The translations under genes were made by a program, and so were the position numbers. A stretch of 64,000 bases of DNA from Isoetes taiwanensis. Its lineage: Eukaryota; Streptophyta; Lycopodiopsida; Isoetales; Isoetaceae. The notes below the pieces were generated by a model, which was given only the letters and a program-made list of their open reading frames with translations, was not told the DNA's origin and did no database searches. The stretch is taken from the NCBI GenBank assembly GCA_021234155.1, contig JAJEKV010000090.1, positions 3,523,631 through 3,587,630 on the forward strand. Reading direction: 5' to 3'. Of the stretch, positions 1 through 13,000 are shown in pieces (positions within the stretch are counted from its first letter, which is position 1; each line of letters opens with the position of its first letter).

Positions 1-1100
1 TGTGGAGTGATTATATTTGTACCAGCCTTTACTCGCTCGGATTTTCTCCTCGGGTATGACCGCTTCCTAGATGCCATGTTGGTTTCTATTCCAATCTTCT
101 CCCCGACTTTGGTGCCGGAAGTTTCTTATCGCGATTAAGCAATGGTCCGGGTAATTTCATCCGCCCATTCTATTGTTGATGGTGTTAAAATTTGTGGCTT
201 CTTCCTTCCGGGTCGCGTCTTCCGGACCGCGTGGTTGTGAAAGTGGCCCCTATCTTTCCTCAAGGCATGCTTTGCGCTGCTCAATGGCCCTCGCCTTGGC
301 CGATTATTTCAACTGGTTTTATTTGCAAATTTCGCTAAAAGAGACGCCATGTACGGTCCCTTCTTCCTCCTCAGGTCTTCCTACTCTGCTAGTGTCTCCA
401 TTACCTCGTTGTCCCTTCCGCTTTCAATGCTATCGCTAATTCCGTTGTTGCTACCCATCTCACGCTAAAACCACTATCCTATAATGTAAGATTGCGCATT
501 ACCCCGCTTTTGAAGAGGATGCGAAGGCTAAGCTACTTAAGATCCGTGGAATTGCAAGAGCGCATGAAAGTGTTCAAGAACATCACGAAAATGCCCAAGA
601 GGGATGGACAAATGTTAATTGAAAAGAGCCGCGACGCAATAAGGCTAAATAACATGTGTCACATGTCATGAGCGATCGATAATTTGCATGGAAGGGTGGA
701 GGAGGCTCTCCTGCCGCTACCCAACAAAATAATGGGGGTAGAGCAGGAGGAGTAGCCTCCTCACCAAGGCCGGAATAAAACAATGGAAGGGCGTGGAACA
801 GAGGAGGCTCCCTACACTTCCGTGATCTAGGTGGCCGACCTCCTTCTAACCATGCAGATGGACATGGTTGAGGTCGCCTCTATTGGTATGGAGGTGGAGC
901 ATAATATTTTGGCCACATGAACCCTCGCTGTCTTGAATGTGAGGGAGTGGCTTCTTCCCAAGTAAAAGAAGCGTTGTCTCTTTACTCGCCTAAGTTTAAT
1001 GACCTTTTGTTGCCTAAGAGCATAAATGCCGGCCGCCAGTTGATGTACATAAAGTGAAGCTAATGTATTTTGGACGGGACTATAAATGTTCTGGTAATCG
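1..1100. other. Unassigned 5' flank of the LINE
   Basis: No domain can be read in any frame here and stops are frequent. By position it could be the 5' part (ORF1) of the decayed LINE that follows on the + strand, but I see no zinc knuckle or other ORF1 signature. Confidence 0.3.
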
Positions 1101-4100
1101 GGCCGATGCATCTAAGGCCGTGCTTATCGCGATGGAAGTCATCTCAGGATGTCACTTTACTCAAACGATAGGTTCGCTGCGGATAATAATCAAATGGAAA
1201 GATAAGGGCCAAGAATGGGGTTTGATAAATGTATGCTCATAATAGTGACCTCGCCGTTTGGTGCTTTGTGGGCAACTCGAGGAGCAGTTCTCCGGGCCTT
1301 TGGACAAAATGTTGCATGGTTGCACTGCCATTTAATTTCAATATGGTCGAGTTGGAAAGAGATAGAAGTGGTCGCCACCGGCGGTGCTGATTCGCTTAGT
1401 ATAATGGCTACTTTACATGATGGTCGTACTTTTATGGAGATTGATGGTGATCAGTCCTTACGCGGGTGTAATGGTTGGACAGAGTCGGCAGAGCTTTATG
1501 CAAGGCATGATAGAGGATACTTAATACTTTGTGCAACCGCTTCTAAGTACGGATTTTCGCCGCTTCAAATCTTCTGATAGCTCATGGTTCCGATCATAAT
1601 CCACAACTTCTAACTAATATTGGCTAATTATCATCGAATCTACCAGTGACCTACTTTGCTTAATTCGTGGCAATTGAGGATGATGAGTTCAAAGTTACCG
1701 AAGCCCGCTTGGTCTCGCCTTCACCGTAGGGGCATGTTCGGGTTGCTGCAAAACCGCAGCGGGAAGCCATTCAGAAAGAATATTGAGAGTCGAGTCAGCT
1801 TTCGAAGCTAGAGGGCTACTGACCGATTGCACTGCAGAATTAGAAGCAATTCGCCGCGGGCCATACCTAATGGAGTCGTGAGAAAAGGAGTTATTATTCG
1901 CATCAAGGCTATAGAACCGTAGTTACCGGGCCAAAGTGAAGGCGTATTGCTGGTTCAAGGATCTGGATAGGTAATCTGCTCTTTCTATGGCTGCAGAAGA
2001 AGGAAACTCACACTTCTATACATTTCTCCTTTGCGCCGGCAGATAGCCTTTATTCATCCCAAGGAATCTTGGCGCAAAGATCTTCATCATCAATTTTTCT
2101 TCTATTTCAGATCGATAATCTATTGCCCCTTTCGTGGCGACATGTACTATCGTGGTTGACTATGGTGCATCGATTGTTTCAAGAGCAAGAGGTTGCTTCT
2201 TGAGTCTAATATTGTGAAGGAGGACTTAAAAGCAGCCGCGGCTCTCTTTGAAAAGGGATAAATGCCCTGTCTTTGATGGTTTTCCTATTGAATTCTTTCT
2301 CGTAAGGGCTGGACTGGTTGAGGGATGACATATATGTGATGCCTTCTTTGTGAGTTTCTGTAGATTTAGGAGCCTTGATAAGATTTTGAATACAGTTGTA
2401 TCTTCATTCAAAGAACAAGGGAACCTAAGACTATTTCTCGATCGGGCGCACTCATTACATTGCTTTCTCTCTTCCTCGCGGTACAAGATCTTTACAGACA
2501 TTGGCGTAGTTAGTCCGAGACATCTTTGGCCGACGCTTATCTCACAACACACCGGCTTTCTCCCTCGCCGTTGTATTCTCAACAACGCGGGTCAGCTGCG
2601 ATATGAAGCTGAATATATTGGGCCCGCTATTGTGGTCATAGAGCGTTGCATCTTAAGCTTGATTTTGCTAAAGCTCACGATAGTGTTGATTGGGGCTTGA
2701 GAAGTGTCTTCTTGCACTTGGTTCGGAGTCAATAAGGAATGTCATGAAGCTCCATACACTCGTACCCATCAGGCCCTTTCTGTATGCAGCCATCTGATAT
2801 TTTTGTAGTGGTAGAGGAATTGCATTAGTGGTTGTCCCTTAGCACCCTTGCTTTTCTGGCCACCGTGGCGGTCTTGTCCCAGCTCTTCTCCGCGGCTACC
2901 TAAGATTTATTACGCGTTATTCAAGGCCTCCCAATGGACGATGGTTCTCAAGAGGTATGTAACCAATATGCCGATGACACTTTTTTGTTCCTAATTGCCG
3001 AGGCCGAATCTTCGTAATGCTAAGCTATTATTGTATTACATTCTCCTTAGCATCAGATCTTGTAGGGGTGGCAAAATGTACTGTACTTTTGTGGACGCTT
3101 GGACGCCCTATCCCTCCCTCAGATTTTGACTATCCTTTTGGAAGATTCTTCGCATGGCAATACCACAAAAGTTGTTTTGGTATCCCCAGTTTGGAATTCA
3201 TGTCTCGCTCTCAGATGCTTGGGATGAAATCACACATTGCAGTGCCGCAAAGCACTTGTTTTGGTGGAATTACGCTCTAAACCGGCCCATGCCCGGTAGA
3301 ATCACCGTATTAAATGTGTGTTCTTAGTAATACCTATGTCTACATGCATACCGGCTTTACCAGTTCGGCAGTTGTAAGATGGAGGATTGTGACGTCAAAT
3401 TTTATTTGGTGGAAATGAGTTAGGAGCAAAGGTCAAGGTAGTTTGGCTTAAATGCATTAGACCTAAGGCGCCTGGTGGTCTTGGTATGTTGGATTTTCAC
3501 CTCCAAAGCAGGATGTGATGTGCCCTCATTTGGAGGATTTTCTATCAGTAAGGATGATTCTCCGGCCCTCGAGGTCATATACCGATTCAAGATTACCCCA
3601 TTCTATATACCTCCATTAAGCCCTCCTTCCTGGGCTTCTTGGTTTTATCATTTGCATCCGTGATCCTTAACGCCCCTTTCTAAAGGGTTGCTTTTGCGTT
3701 TCTGGGACAATCGCCGCCAGTCTTCCGCTAATTCCGGTATGTTCCTTCGGGCCTTGTCCACCTTATGCCTGGTGGATCTCGGGTGTGACACCTGCAGAAA
3801 TTTCTAAGTGTGGTTGTTCATCCAAAGACAATAACGATAGCAGCTGGTATCAATACTATTGCAGCTTTGGTATGAGTCCGGATCATCTCATGTCATGGTG
3901 CTATTTAGAACAAAGTTCTTGTTGTACGTATGGGACAGCAGTAACTGAATCATATTGCCGCATTGTTGCCACGTGTGATTCGTCCAATGTGATTGAGTCA
4001 TATGTAGTTGCCATCAGGGATATCCAGCCAGGGAGCGGTTTGTGTCTCTTCCTCAGGTATAAATTGCTTGTGCATTCTCGGGAATCCTCGGCCTCCATCC

Positions 4101-4749
4101 GGCGAGGATAAGTACCTCAGTCCCACAATGGAAAAGTGTTTGATATGGGTATGGATAGTCGTCAATCTCCCAAAGTAGTAGTTTTGTGGTGGCAAGTGAT
4201 CCATAGATGCCTCGTGAGTCAATCAAAGTTAGTCCATAAATGGATAATCGGATTTCAGGAGCTCCTTTATGCCGAAGGGTTGAGAGTATTGAGCATTGTT
4301 TTTCTTGTGTGAGAGGCTTCGCGTGCATGGTCTTGTTAAGTTGATCCTTTTGGCACGCCTTCGATCTAGCCAAGAATTTTGCTTTGCTATCTATCCCGAT
4401 GCTTGGCCCAAAACAACTGGAACGAAGCTTTTCATCTCGTGACGCGGGCCGGCTTCTTTATGGTCAACTGAAGAGAAGGAGGTCAAGTTATCTTTAAGGG
4501 CATAGATACCGCAGATGAGGTTGTTCTCGCTACTAAGATAAAATTGTTATGGGTTACACTCTTCTCTTTGATCAAGAGAAGAAAGTACCGATCCGCATTA
4601 TTACTACCTTCGTGATTCATTCTTTGCATAGGCAGGTGGTTGTGCCTGCTGGATCGGTTTTGTCCATCAAGTTATAACTCGCCTTTTGCATTTATGTTGC
4701 TCCGTTTCTAGGTTGGTGAATAAAGTCGACGCCCTTAAAAAAAAAAAAC
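1100..4749 (+). mobile_element. Decayed L1-type LINE retrotransposon
   Basis: This is a non-LTR element with endonuclease followed by reverse transcriptase, broken by many stops and frameshifts. Endonuclease traces are GQEWGLINV near 1207-1236, FNMVELERDRSG near 1336-1374, and the closing motif GSDHNPQLL near 1584-1612. Reverse transcriptase traces are a fingers-like stretch near 2555-2590, motif A as LKLDFAKAHDSVDWG at about 2651-2695, and the catalytic box QYADD at 2964-2978. The thumb region follows (IGIHV/SDAWDEI-like, 3180-3240) and then KCIRPKAPGGLGMLDFHLQS near 3451-3510. A later segment near 4170-4205 resembles the zf-RVT region. The 3' end has AATAAA just before an A-run at about 4737-4748, as expected of an L1 tail. 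It cannot be active. The - strand copy at 6572-8350 is the same family. Confidence 0.85.
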
Positions 4750-6560
4750 ACTCCACTATATGTAGGTCCAGGCCCCTGGCTTATTCTAACTAATCTAGTT
4801 TTGGTTTCTATATATTATTGTGCACTCCGTCTGTGTTTGTGAAAGTTTAATTGATATGCAATAAGCTAGCAGTGGTGGCAAATCTTCCATAGTGGAAGAT
4901 GAATTTTGGGTTTGGGTTTGAGTACTAACTCTAGTTTCCCCCTTCTAAGGAGAAATGCTCGGCTTGCTTCATGCTCAGTCATCTTAGCTTGATCTAATTA
5001 AAATCCTAAGCTAGAGGTGACTCATATCAAAGTCGAATATCTCTTACACAAGACAGATTTATTAGGGATTTAAATGGGGGTTTAATGGAATAGTAATTAA
5101 GGGCTACCACAAAATTATATGAACATTCATTTAAATTGAGGACGTAGGTGCACGCCCAAAATGAAGGCCCTGCAGAAAAGGCCCATGAGTTTTGCAATTA
5201 ATAGTAAAGGTTCCCATTATCGCCAAATGAGTTCCAATACACAGCAACCAAATTTCTTAGTCAACTTCCATCCGATTCATCGCATATCTCTCTGCTGCAT
5301 CTAACTTAACACTTGATTTTCTTCATGCCCTTCACCTATGTTTTTTCAAGGCCCATTGCAGTTGTTGATCGCTCGCCAATTTCCTTTCCAAAGATTATCC
5401 TGGTAATCTGGCTGATCGCCAGCTATCTCATCAACGAATTTCATGGCATCTCATCGATCCATCTCGCGAATCCTTAATTCTGTTGTCGCTTCAATTTGAG
5501 TATGCAAAGATTACATAATTGCCAAAGAATGGCTTAATCTACCACCGTGATATATTGTTTTAGGATGGAGGTGCATTCTTTTATGAATTTGCTAAATTGG
5601 GAAGAAAAATTCTCCAACTGCTTCGCTAACAATGTTGCATTTGATGCTAAAATGCCGAGCATATCCATACTGACAAATCAACTGGTGAAGCTGTACGCTT
5701 ATGCTCGGCTGACAGATAATTTCTAAGAGGTGGAGGCTGCTCCATCAATGTTTAACACCAAACAGAGGCTTCTAGTAGCAACTCCAAGCAGGATTTAGCA
5801 TAGAGGATGGCTATGGTACCGTCCGCCTAGGGAGATGGTAATTACAACAATAAGAAGGGGCAGGGATAGATGATCGGGTCTAGAGTTCTCAGCCAAGATA
5901 TCTTCCCACTCGCCCAAACATACAGCTTCTTCGAGGAGTGCCTATAGCACCTTTGGCATTAAAAGTATACTTGGTATGGCAATAACATTCTCGATTACAT
6001 TTGATGCTTGACATACATACTTACTGGATAATTTTATCTTATAAAGATGCTTATATTAGTGGTGTATAAAAAAACATGTCGCGACAAGGGTGCTAGCGAG
6101 GTGCTTGTGGACCAAAAAAAACTAATGATTTCAATAGTGGACCAAAAATTGAGGTCAGTGTGGTTTAATTTGCAACCTTGGAGGATGAAGGCCTTGGCCA
6201 TACCCATAGCCACCACAGAGAAAAAAGCACCATGATTTTATGCAAAAAAAGCAATGGTCGAGAATTTTTTCTAATTCCTTCAACGGTCAAGATCTCGACA
6301 CCGAACCTATAGTTTAGAAAATTCTTATTAAAGCTTAGGGCAGAATGAGTTTTTGGTAGATGTGAAAAACTTTTTGGCTTCCACAAAAACCAAAAGCCTT
6401 AGGATCCATAAAAGAATCTAAAAAAGTTTTCCACCATCGAAAAAAGAGCCAAAAGCTGTAGCCGTTAGATCATTAGATATGTCTAGAATATTTCACAAGA
6501 TGCCCAAGCCCACCCTCTCCCAAACTACGTGTGGTTTGTAAAAAATAAAATGAGAACCAC
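4750..6560. other. Intergenic, no clear gene
   Basis: AT-rich spacer between two LINE copies. Apart from one weak PPR-like scrap (described separately) I see no gene, RNA or organised repeat. Confidence 0.5.
5609..5780 (+). pseudogene. Possible PPR-like fragment
   Basis: One frame reads FDAKMPSISILTNQLVKLYA followed by YARLTDNF and a stop. A shifted frame then gives EVEAAPSMFN. The pattern of a short helix ending in NxLVxLYA, then a turn and an A..MF segment, resembles the linker between pentatricopeptide repeats. If real, it is a broken scrap of one or two repeats with a frameshift. The match rests on a few residues and may be chance. Confidence 0.22.
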
Positions 6561-6571
6561 TTTTTTTTTTT

Positions 6572-8350
6572 ATAGTGAAAAGAACGCAAGAATGTGCATT
6601 TCTAACATATTGACACAGTGCCGATAACACATGTCCATTTCTAACATATTGACACATTGCCACCATAGAACTGTCACTTTGGGATGAAGCAACTTATCCT
6701 ACACCCATGTCCAAATGCTATTCTATTGTTGCTGAGAGATTTGAAGATGCCATCTATCATATGGAGGTAAGATTTCGGAATGCAAAAGCAATTTATAAAC
6801 AGAAGAAACAAAGCACCCTCCCTAGTGGAAACCTCATACAACTACTTCAATTTGCAGAACAGAATCGTATGGCAACAATGTAGCAATACGAGTCCAAATT
6901 GCTCTATTCCATCTGTACAATAAAAATTTTGTTCTGAATGCTTCCCAAGAGAGGAGATGATCAGATTCACACCAAATTACAATAATGCTTATACTAGCTA
7001 CTATCCATTTTCATTGTGTCTTTCGATGAACAACAGCTCTCAAAGGCGGAGTAGACAATTGAAGACATGCCGCGGAATTGATATGAAAAAGGGACATGGC
7101 AATATTCCAAGCAGCGAGCAACCTTTTTAGAAAGGGAAGCATTCAGAAAAGGATGTAGATGATAAAGCAGCCTGCCAGCGAGGGGCTATCATCATCCTAT
7201 GAAACCAAGAAATGTTGAATGACTATCAATAACCTCAAACCAAGAGAACCATCCTTACCGATAAGAATCCTCCAAATAAACTTCGATATCATCACCTTAC
7301 TTTGGAGGTGAAAATCCAACATTCTAAGGCCACCAGCTGCCTTAGGTTTAATGCACTTCGCCCAAGCAACCTTGACCACAACTCCTTCCTCATCTCTACC
7401 CTAGATGAAGTTTCTGACGATATGCACAACGATCTCCTCCATCTTACACTGAGGGGCTAGTAGAGCAGATGCCATGTAGACATGAGTATTACTAAGAACA
7501 CATTTAGCTATAGTGATTCTTCGAGGCATGGATAGTTTAGTTGTACTCCACCAAAATAAGTACTTTTGCAACCCTTTGATGATTTCATCCCAAGCATCTG
7601 AGTTTAAGACGTGAATTCCAATAGGGATATCAAGTAACTTTGTGGTCTTGTCATGCAGAAGCACCTTTCATGGATAGTCCAAAATACGAGGAGGTATAAA
7701 ACTGTCCAATGTCCCCAAAGCATTACACTTTTGCCAACCCACAAGACTCTTAAGGAGAATATATCTACCAATAGCTTAGCATTATGAAAATTTTCAACCT
7801 CAGCAATTAGAAACAGAAAATTATCATCGACATATTGATGATATTTCTCTTGAAAACCATATCCATTGGCAGACATTGAATGATGCCGTCTCAAGTAGCC
7901 ACAAAGAAAGGCTAGAATAGCACTTCTGCCACAACTGTGAAGAGTAAGGTTGCTAAGGGACAAACTTATTGAATTCCTTTACCTACTACAAAAATCTTGG
8001 ATGACTCATTTTAAAAAAGTACAGTAAACCTTGCTGACGTATGCAGCTTTATAACATTTCTTGTAAATGACTCCTCAAATCCAAGAGCAAGAAGCAAGAA
8101 TCCCCAATCAACACTATCATATGCTTTAACAAAATCAAGTTTAAGGTACACCACTTTATAATCCTACAACCGAGCCTATGACCATAAGCTTCAATGAAAC
8201 TTCCAAGGACTTGATATCTTCCGTCAGCTTCTACTCGTTCAATAAACTTGCACTCCCAATGGCGATTGATAATAAAGCCATCAAATTTGCTTTCTCCTTC
8301 AAAAGTCCATCAATGCACCATTGATGGATAAATCAGCACTGCAAAGCTTA
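6572..8350 (-). mobile_element. Decayed L1-type LINE, 3' part, second copy
   Basis: Read on the - strand, this is the reverse transcriptase and 3' part of the same LINE family as 1100-4749. In coding order it has GFIINRHWE, then motif A LKLDFVKAYDSVDW (about 8102-8143), LATLLFTVVAEVLF, and the catalytic box YVDD (7823-7834, Val replacing the Ala seen in the + copy). It continues with KLLDIPIGIHV and SMPRRITIAKCVLSNTHVY (7490-7645) and KCIKPKAAGGLRMLDFHLQS (7310-7370). A later stretch near 6680 aligns with the + copy around 4165-4205. Stops and frameshifts make it inactive. No endonuclease is recognisable upstream, so it looks 5' truncated. The T-run at 6561-6571 may be its poly(A) tail, although the + copy has about 500 bases more 3' sequence. 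Confidence 0.82.
6597..6660. repeat. Short tandem duplication, 39-bp unit
   Basis: The segment starting CATTTCTAACATATTGACAC at 6597 recurs at 6636. The second copy is partial. It sits at the 3' end of the - strand LINE. Confidence 0.7.
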
Positions 8351-8630
8351 ATAGCTTTCTCTTTTTGGACATCTGTGTGTATAAAAGCTTTACATCTGGC
8401 ATCGACATAATTCTTCTTCTAGCCTTAATGAATCGACCCTTTTTATAGTCATATCTTCTTCACCTTTATTTTCATATCAAATGAACTTTTAATGTGAGCC
8501 CTCCGTCTGACTCATACTACTTATAGTGAGCAAGCACTAAGTAAAGGATATGAGGGTGCCATTACCCATTCCTTCTTTGGGTTGATACGAAAGCATGTAC
8601 GATTTCAGCAGCATAAGACAACATAAATAT

Positions 8631-8695
8631 AGAATAGAATAGAATAGAATAGAATAGAATAGAATAGAATAGAATAGAATAGAATAGAATAGAAT
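8631..8695. repeat. (AGAAT)13 microsatellite
   Basis: Thirteen perfect AGAAT pentamers. The same pentamer, in the same orientation, forms a second array at 46751-46800 and short runs near 11300 and 26457. Confidence 0.97.
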
Positions 8696-11430
8696 ATGTA
8701 GCATTATAACAGGGTTTTTTCTCAAGCTTTTGCAATCGCTTCTGGCTATTTTCACATGATTTGCGGTCAGATTCATCGAGGTACTAAATAGTATTTTAGA
8801 GTGCATCCATTAGCCGCTGGATTTTAGAAAGGGGCAAATCCCGTAGAATAATTAGTTTTGTGGTTTTTTTTAGGGTTGTGTGGATTAGGGTTTGTCCGTT
8901 TTTTGTGGCTAGGGTCAAGGTGCAAATTCCTAGGCCTATATTTTGTTAATTTCATGGCGTGAGGGAAAAAGCTTTGAGGTAGAAGTTCTAATTGAAGCCA
9001 AAACAAAAAAGTAGTTTTGCTTCGAAAAGGACCGTATGGGTTCCTTTAATCTTTGAATTCTGCGCCTACACGCTTCTATTCCGTTTCCCTTTGAAAACTT
9101 TGGCTCTTTATTAATCCATGAATATCTAGCCGATATGATGGTGGGTTCCCGCTGAAGCCGATTGAGTCTTTATGTATAATGCGCTTCTCTCAGGAGTCAA
9201 ACCGTAAAAGACATGGAGTTTCAAAGGTGGGTCACACCTCGCAGGAATGACCCGTGGATTATGCAAATCGATGTGACGCTTCCAAAAGTTTAAGTGATCC
9301 AAATCTCGATTCAAGCAAGATCGCTCATAGCCCATTTTGTTAGAGTTTTTCTGGTTGTCCGGTGAAGGCCCCCGCAGATTGGAGCATGTTCTTCATACAT
9401 GTCGTATGATCGAGAATCAGGAGTTTAAAACCCTATGCCTTTGATGGAAAAGGTTTTGAGGGTGGAAACAAATGATGTGCTCTGCTTCTAAAGCAGAGCT
9501 TGTTTGGCGTATTGTTGATGCATGCTTTTGAGCCATGCCCCAAACTTGAAGACTAAGATCTAAATCACGTGATCGCTTTGAAGGCACAACTCTTGTGGCG
9601 AGAGTTTGACGACAGAGCCCTTCTTGCATCATCGCCATGTGCTCTTTCAAAGAATCAACAACTTCAACTTGCCAGTTGTGAGCTTGGATTGATTCGAAGC
9701 AAACACTTCGATTTGTTGAATCACGTGTATGGCAAACATAGTGAAGTGGATATTATGCCTTTTGAATGAACAGAAGATATTCAATATAATGATCGTGTGG
9801 ATGACCTCAAGGTGCATTAATATCTCCCAACCCCACTACCCTCGCTTCTTCGGCCATGCGATCAAACAAGCAAGCCCAATTAGTAGAAGCCTAGGGTCAA
9901 CTTCGAAGTTCCTATCCGCTATCGATCTTCGACGCCTTTGCAGATGGAAATTTTGCTCATCTCCCAAATGCTTTGTTGGTCTCTTAAATTGAGAAGAATA
10001 AGTACCACCAACAGATAAACTTTTTTTTTATCAAGACTCACTTATTTTATGCTTCGTGATGCTAATGTTTCGATACTTTGCTTGCTCGTGGCACTCAAGA
10101 ATGGAAATCTTTATGAACTTCCTCTTCCTTCTTTGAAGAAACTCCATTTACTTTGTCAATAATAGTGATGTTTCCATCCAATTATGGCACCGCGATTGGC
10201 CCATGTCCATACCTCCGGTATTGCTTTATCGAGGGCGTGCCACTTCATCTTCACATTAATAGAGAGGTTTACACAAGTAGCCCCCTTTATTAGGAACTCC
10301 GCTTTATCTCGTGACATGTATGTAATGCGGACACGATACTTTCACCTTTTATGCCCAAAATGGGCACCTTGATGAATCTTTATGCCTTTTTCCACAAATT
10401 GTTGGATGATAATTTCAAATCGTGATATGATCACCTTCTACCACAGCCCTGATTTTGTTCCAAAACCACCGGGTCTCCGAAGAAGGTAAGCTCGTTCATG
10501 GACATGAAGTTGTTAATCGTGATTTCAAATGCCCTTCAATCCTACACGTAGCGGATGGTATGCATCACCACACTAAGAAGTGCAACGACTTCATTGTTAG
10601 AGGGAAAACCTTGCGGATACAACTGGAGGTGCTCTCGTGATATGGAGCAACTTGTTAACTTGTTTCAATTATCCGCTTTCAAATTTCGAAACAACCATTA
10701 GAATAGGGATTACCCAACTTTGTTATAAAAGTACTGTGACATTGTTACTATCTAGCACATTATAAATGGTGATAATGCCATAATGTGGTTTTCCCAAAGA
10801 AGAATTTTAGCACTTAAGCTCTGGATGATTGCTTTTGATCCTATGAATATTCTTATTTATTTTATGCAATGGGAATAATTTGTTTGTCTCTGATGTTATC
10901 AGGCTTTTAGTAATTAATACGAAATACCCATAAAGTTTATCTATGTTTGTTTTTAGTTAGGTCCGAAGGGCCCAAAATTTTTTTAATATAAATAACTCAA
11001 CATACAACTACTCATTAACGTTATTAACACAAACCATCGTGATTTTAACATTACTTAAATTAAAATCCCCCTTAAACCCCTGGGTTTGGGTGCATATTAT
11101 TCACATCAAGTTACCCGCAACCAGACGCTTGATAGCATATTTGCCTCGAAAAAAGACCTAAGATTTGACCGACATAGCTTATCCTCGCTTGTGGGTATGC
11201 ATGTACAAGTTTCAGATAATCGTGATATTAAAAGTTTGCAAAATACTATAAGGTTTTGAGAGAATGTACTTAATGGTGCACTTTGTACATGTATTGTAAG
11301 AATAGAATAGAATGAGCCACATCAATGGTGCTATCACTATCATCGCTATCCATGCCAAGGACATACATAAGCAACACATGAGGCTCAAAGTAGTCCTACT
11401 GTGACTCAAATCCTTACAAAGTTGGAGTAA
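8696..11430. other. No recognisable gene
   Basis: Only short open frames interrupted by stops on both strands. It may include further LINE-derived sequence upstream of the - strand copy, but I could not place any motif. Confidence 0.45.
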
Positions 11431-11434
11431 TGCT

Positions 11435-11600
11435 ACTCGGCTCTATTGTGACAGCAATAGAACCGGCTATTCCTTTGGATGGGGACGCCCTTTGTCACTC
11501 CTCCTATTTATTCAAATTCTCTTCATTGTTCTGCATTATCGGCGCTCTCTTTGAGCTAGATTTATCCTTCTTCTCTATCCCATCGGGGCTTCTAATTCTA
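11435..11600 (+). repeat. Dispersed direct repeat, copy 1
   Basis: Opens with a hairpin (stem GGCTCTATTG at 11439-11448, loop of 6, CAATAGAACC at 11455-11464). It then reads almost the same as 17297-17465, sharing GGGGACGCC and CACTCCTCCTATTTATTC. Similarity fades after about 170 bases. Confidence 0.8.
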
Positions 11601-13000
11601 TTCCTATTCTATTTTGTTTCCGCGTAGCTTCTCCTCATCGCGGTTCACCTATTCTATTGAGCATCTAACTGCTGAAATAAGCAATCTTGGTGCTAGGCGC
11701 TTCTACTGGATTAAGAATGTGCGTATGAAACTCATCCGGATCTTTGTTTGCCAAGATTCGGACAGCGACCGTTTCTTCAACAATATGGAGCCGCATTTTT
11801 CTAGATAAGTTTGCTATTCTCTTTCTTATCTTTGTGGCATGGATTTTGAAACGCATTTAGTTTTTAGTTTTCGCTATTCATTTGTTCTCGTCAGGCCATT
11901 CCATACCGCCTCGAAACCCTCTCTCTTTTGCCTTTTTCCTCGCCCGCCAATCACTTACCTACCGGTTTAGAGGATTGAACCGATTGATAGATAAACCCTT
12001 TTGTTCTCAGATGCCCCGCTTCTTGCAAAGCAACCAACTTCTCCGCATTTTTAGTAGGTCTTTGGCTTCAGTTGATTCCATCCTCTTTTGTTTTGTCCGG
12101 TATCGCTCTTTGCATCGTGAGCCTATGCCGCCGCTTTAAGAATGCATGCATCAAATGGTTTCAAAATAACGGCCCTACTTCTATTCATAGTTTTGATGCA
12201 GTCGATGATGGAGTTTATGATATCGACGCGATGGCATGACATGATGGCTGGCATCCGCCATACTGCATAGTTTGTCTTTATCGATTAAAATTTTATGTTT
12301 TCTTCTTCACCGATTTTCGCAGCTTGGGTCAATAGAATAGTCTTATTCGTCGATTGAATTCCCGCCACAAATTTTTAAGCGTGATAGATATGGAAGCTTT
12401 GCATTGAATTTGAGCTGTTCTCGGTCTTCGCTTATATTTTGTGCAATTGGTAGATGCTCCATCAAGAAAGGCGGATTTTGCTCTTCCACTCTGCGGTAAC
12501 GCGGGCCTCCTCGCAGCTTCTATTCTACTAGTTTCTAATTGCGCATTTCACTGACGGGCCCTTTGGGCTCGTGGATTTGCCCCATGCCGCCTCTCATTCA
12601 TCCGGACATCATTCAAGAAGCTCATCTTAGATCTTTGCCATCTGGAAGTCTATATTCTTCCTCGCCATTTTATTTAGCTGCTTTTATGCCCAATATCCGT
12701 CATATGGCGTACCGCATGCGGGCCAGATTTATGTACCGTTAATTTCGTCATGGCTCTTCATTCTGACTCTTCTCTTTCTTTCCGTTGTTTTTCTGGTCGC
12801 GCCTATACAACCATCTTCAGGTAAGCCTAGAGCTCCTAAGTTCTAATTATGGACTGGAGCTCTCGTTCTCATCCTACTTGGAGGTCGGCCATTCCGAAGT
12901 TTCTTCTTTCATCATAGTTCTTTCTCTCCCTACATGCAGCATAAGTAGTGTTCCCCGAATCGGGCTTTTAGATAGTGCCATTTGAATATTTTTTTCATAG
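11601..13000. other. No recognisable gene
   Basis: Short open frames only. No domain, splice pattern or RNA gene could be supported. Confidence 0.45.
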
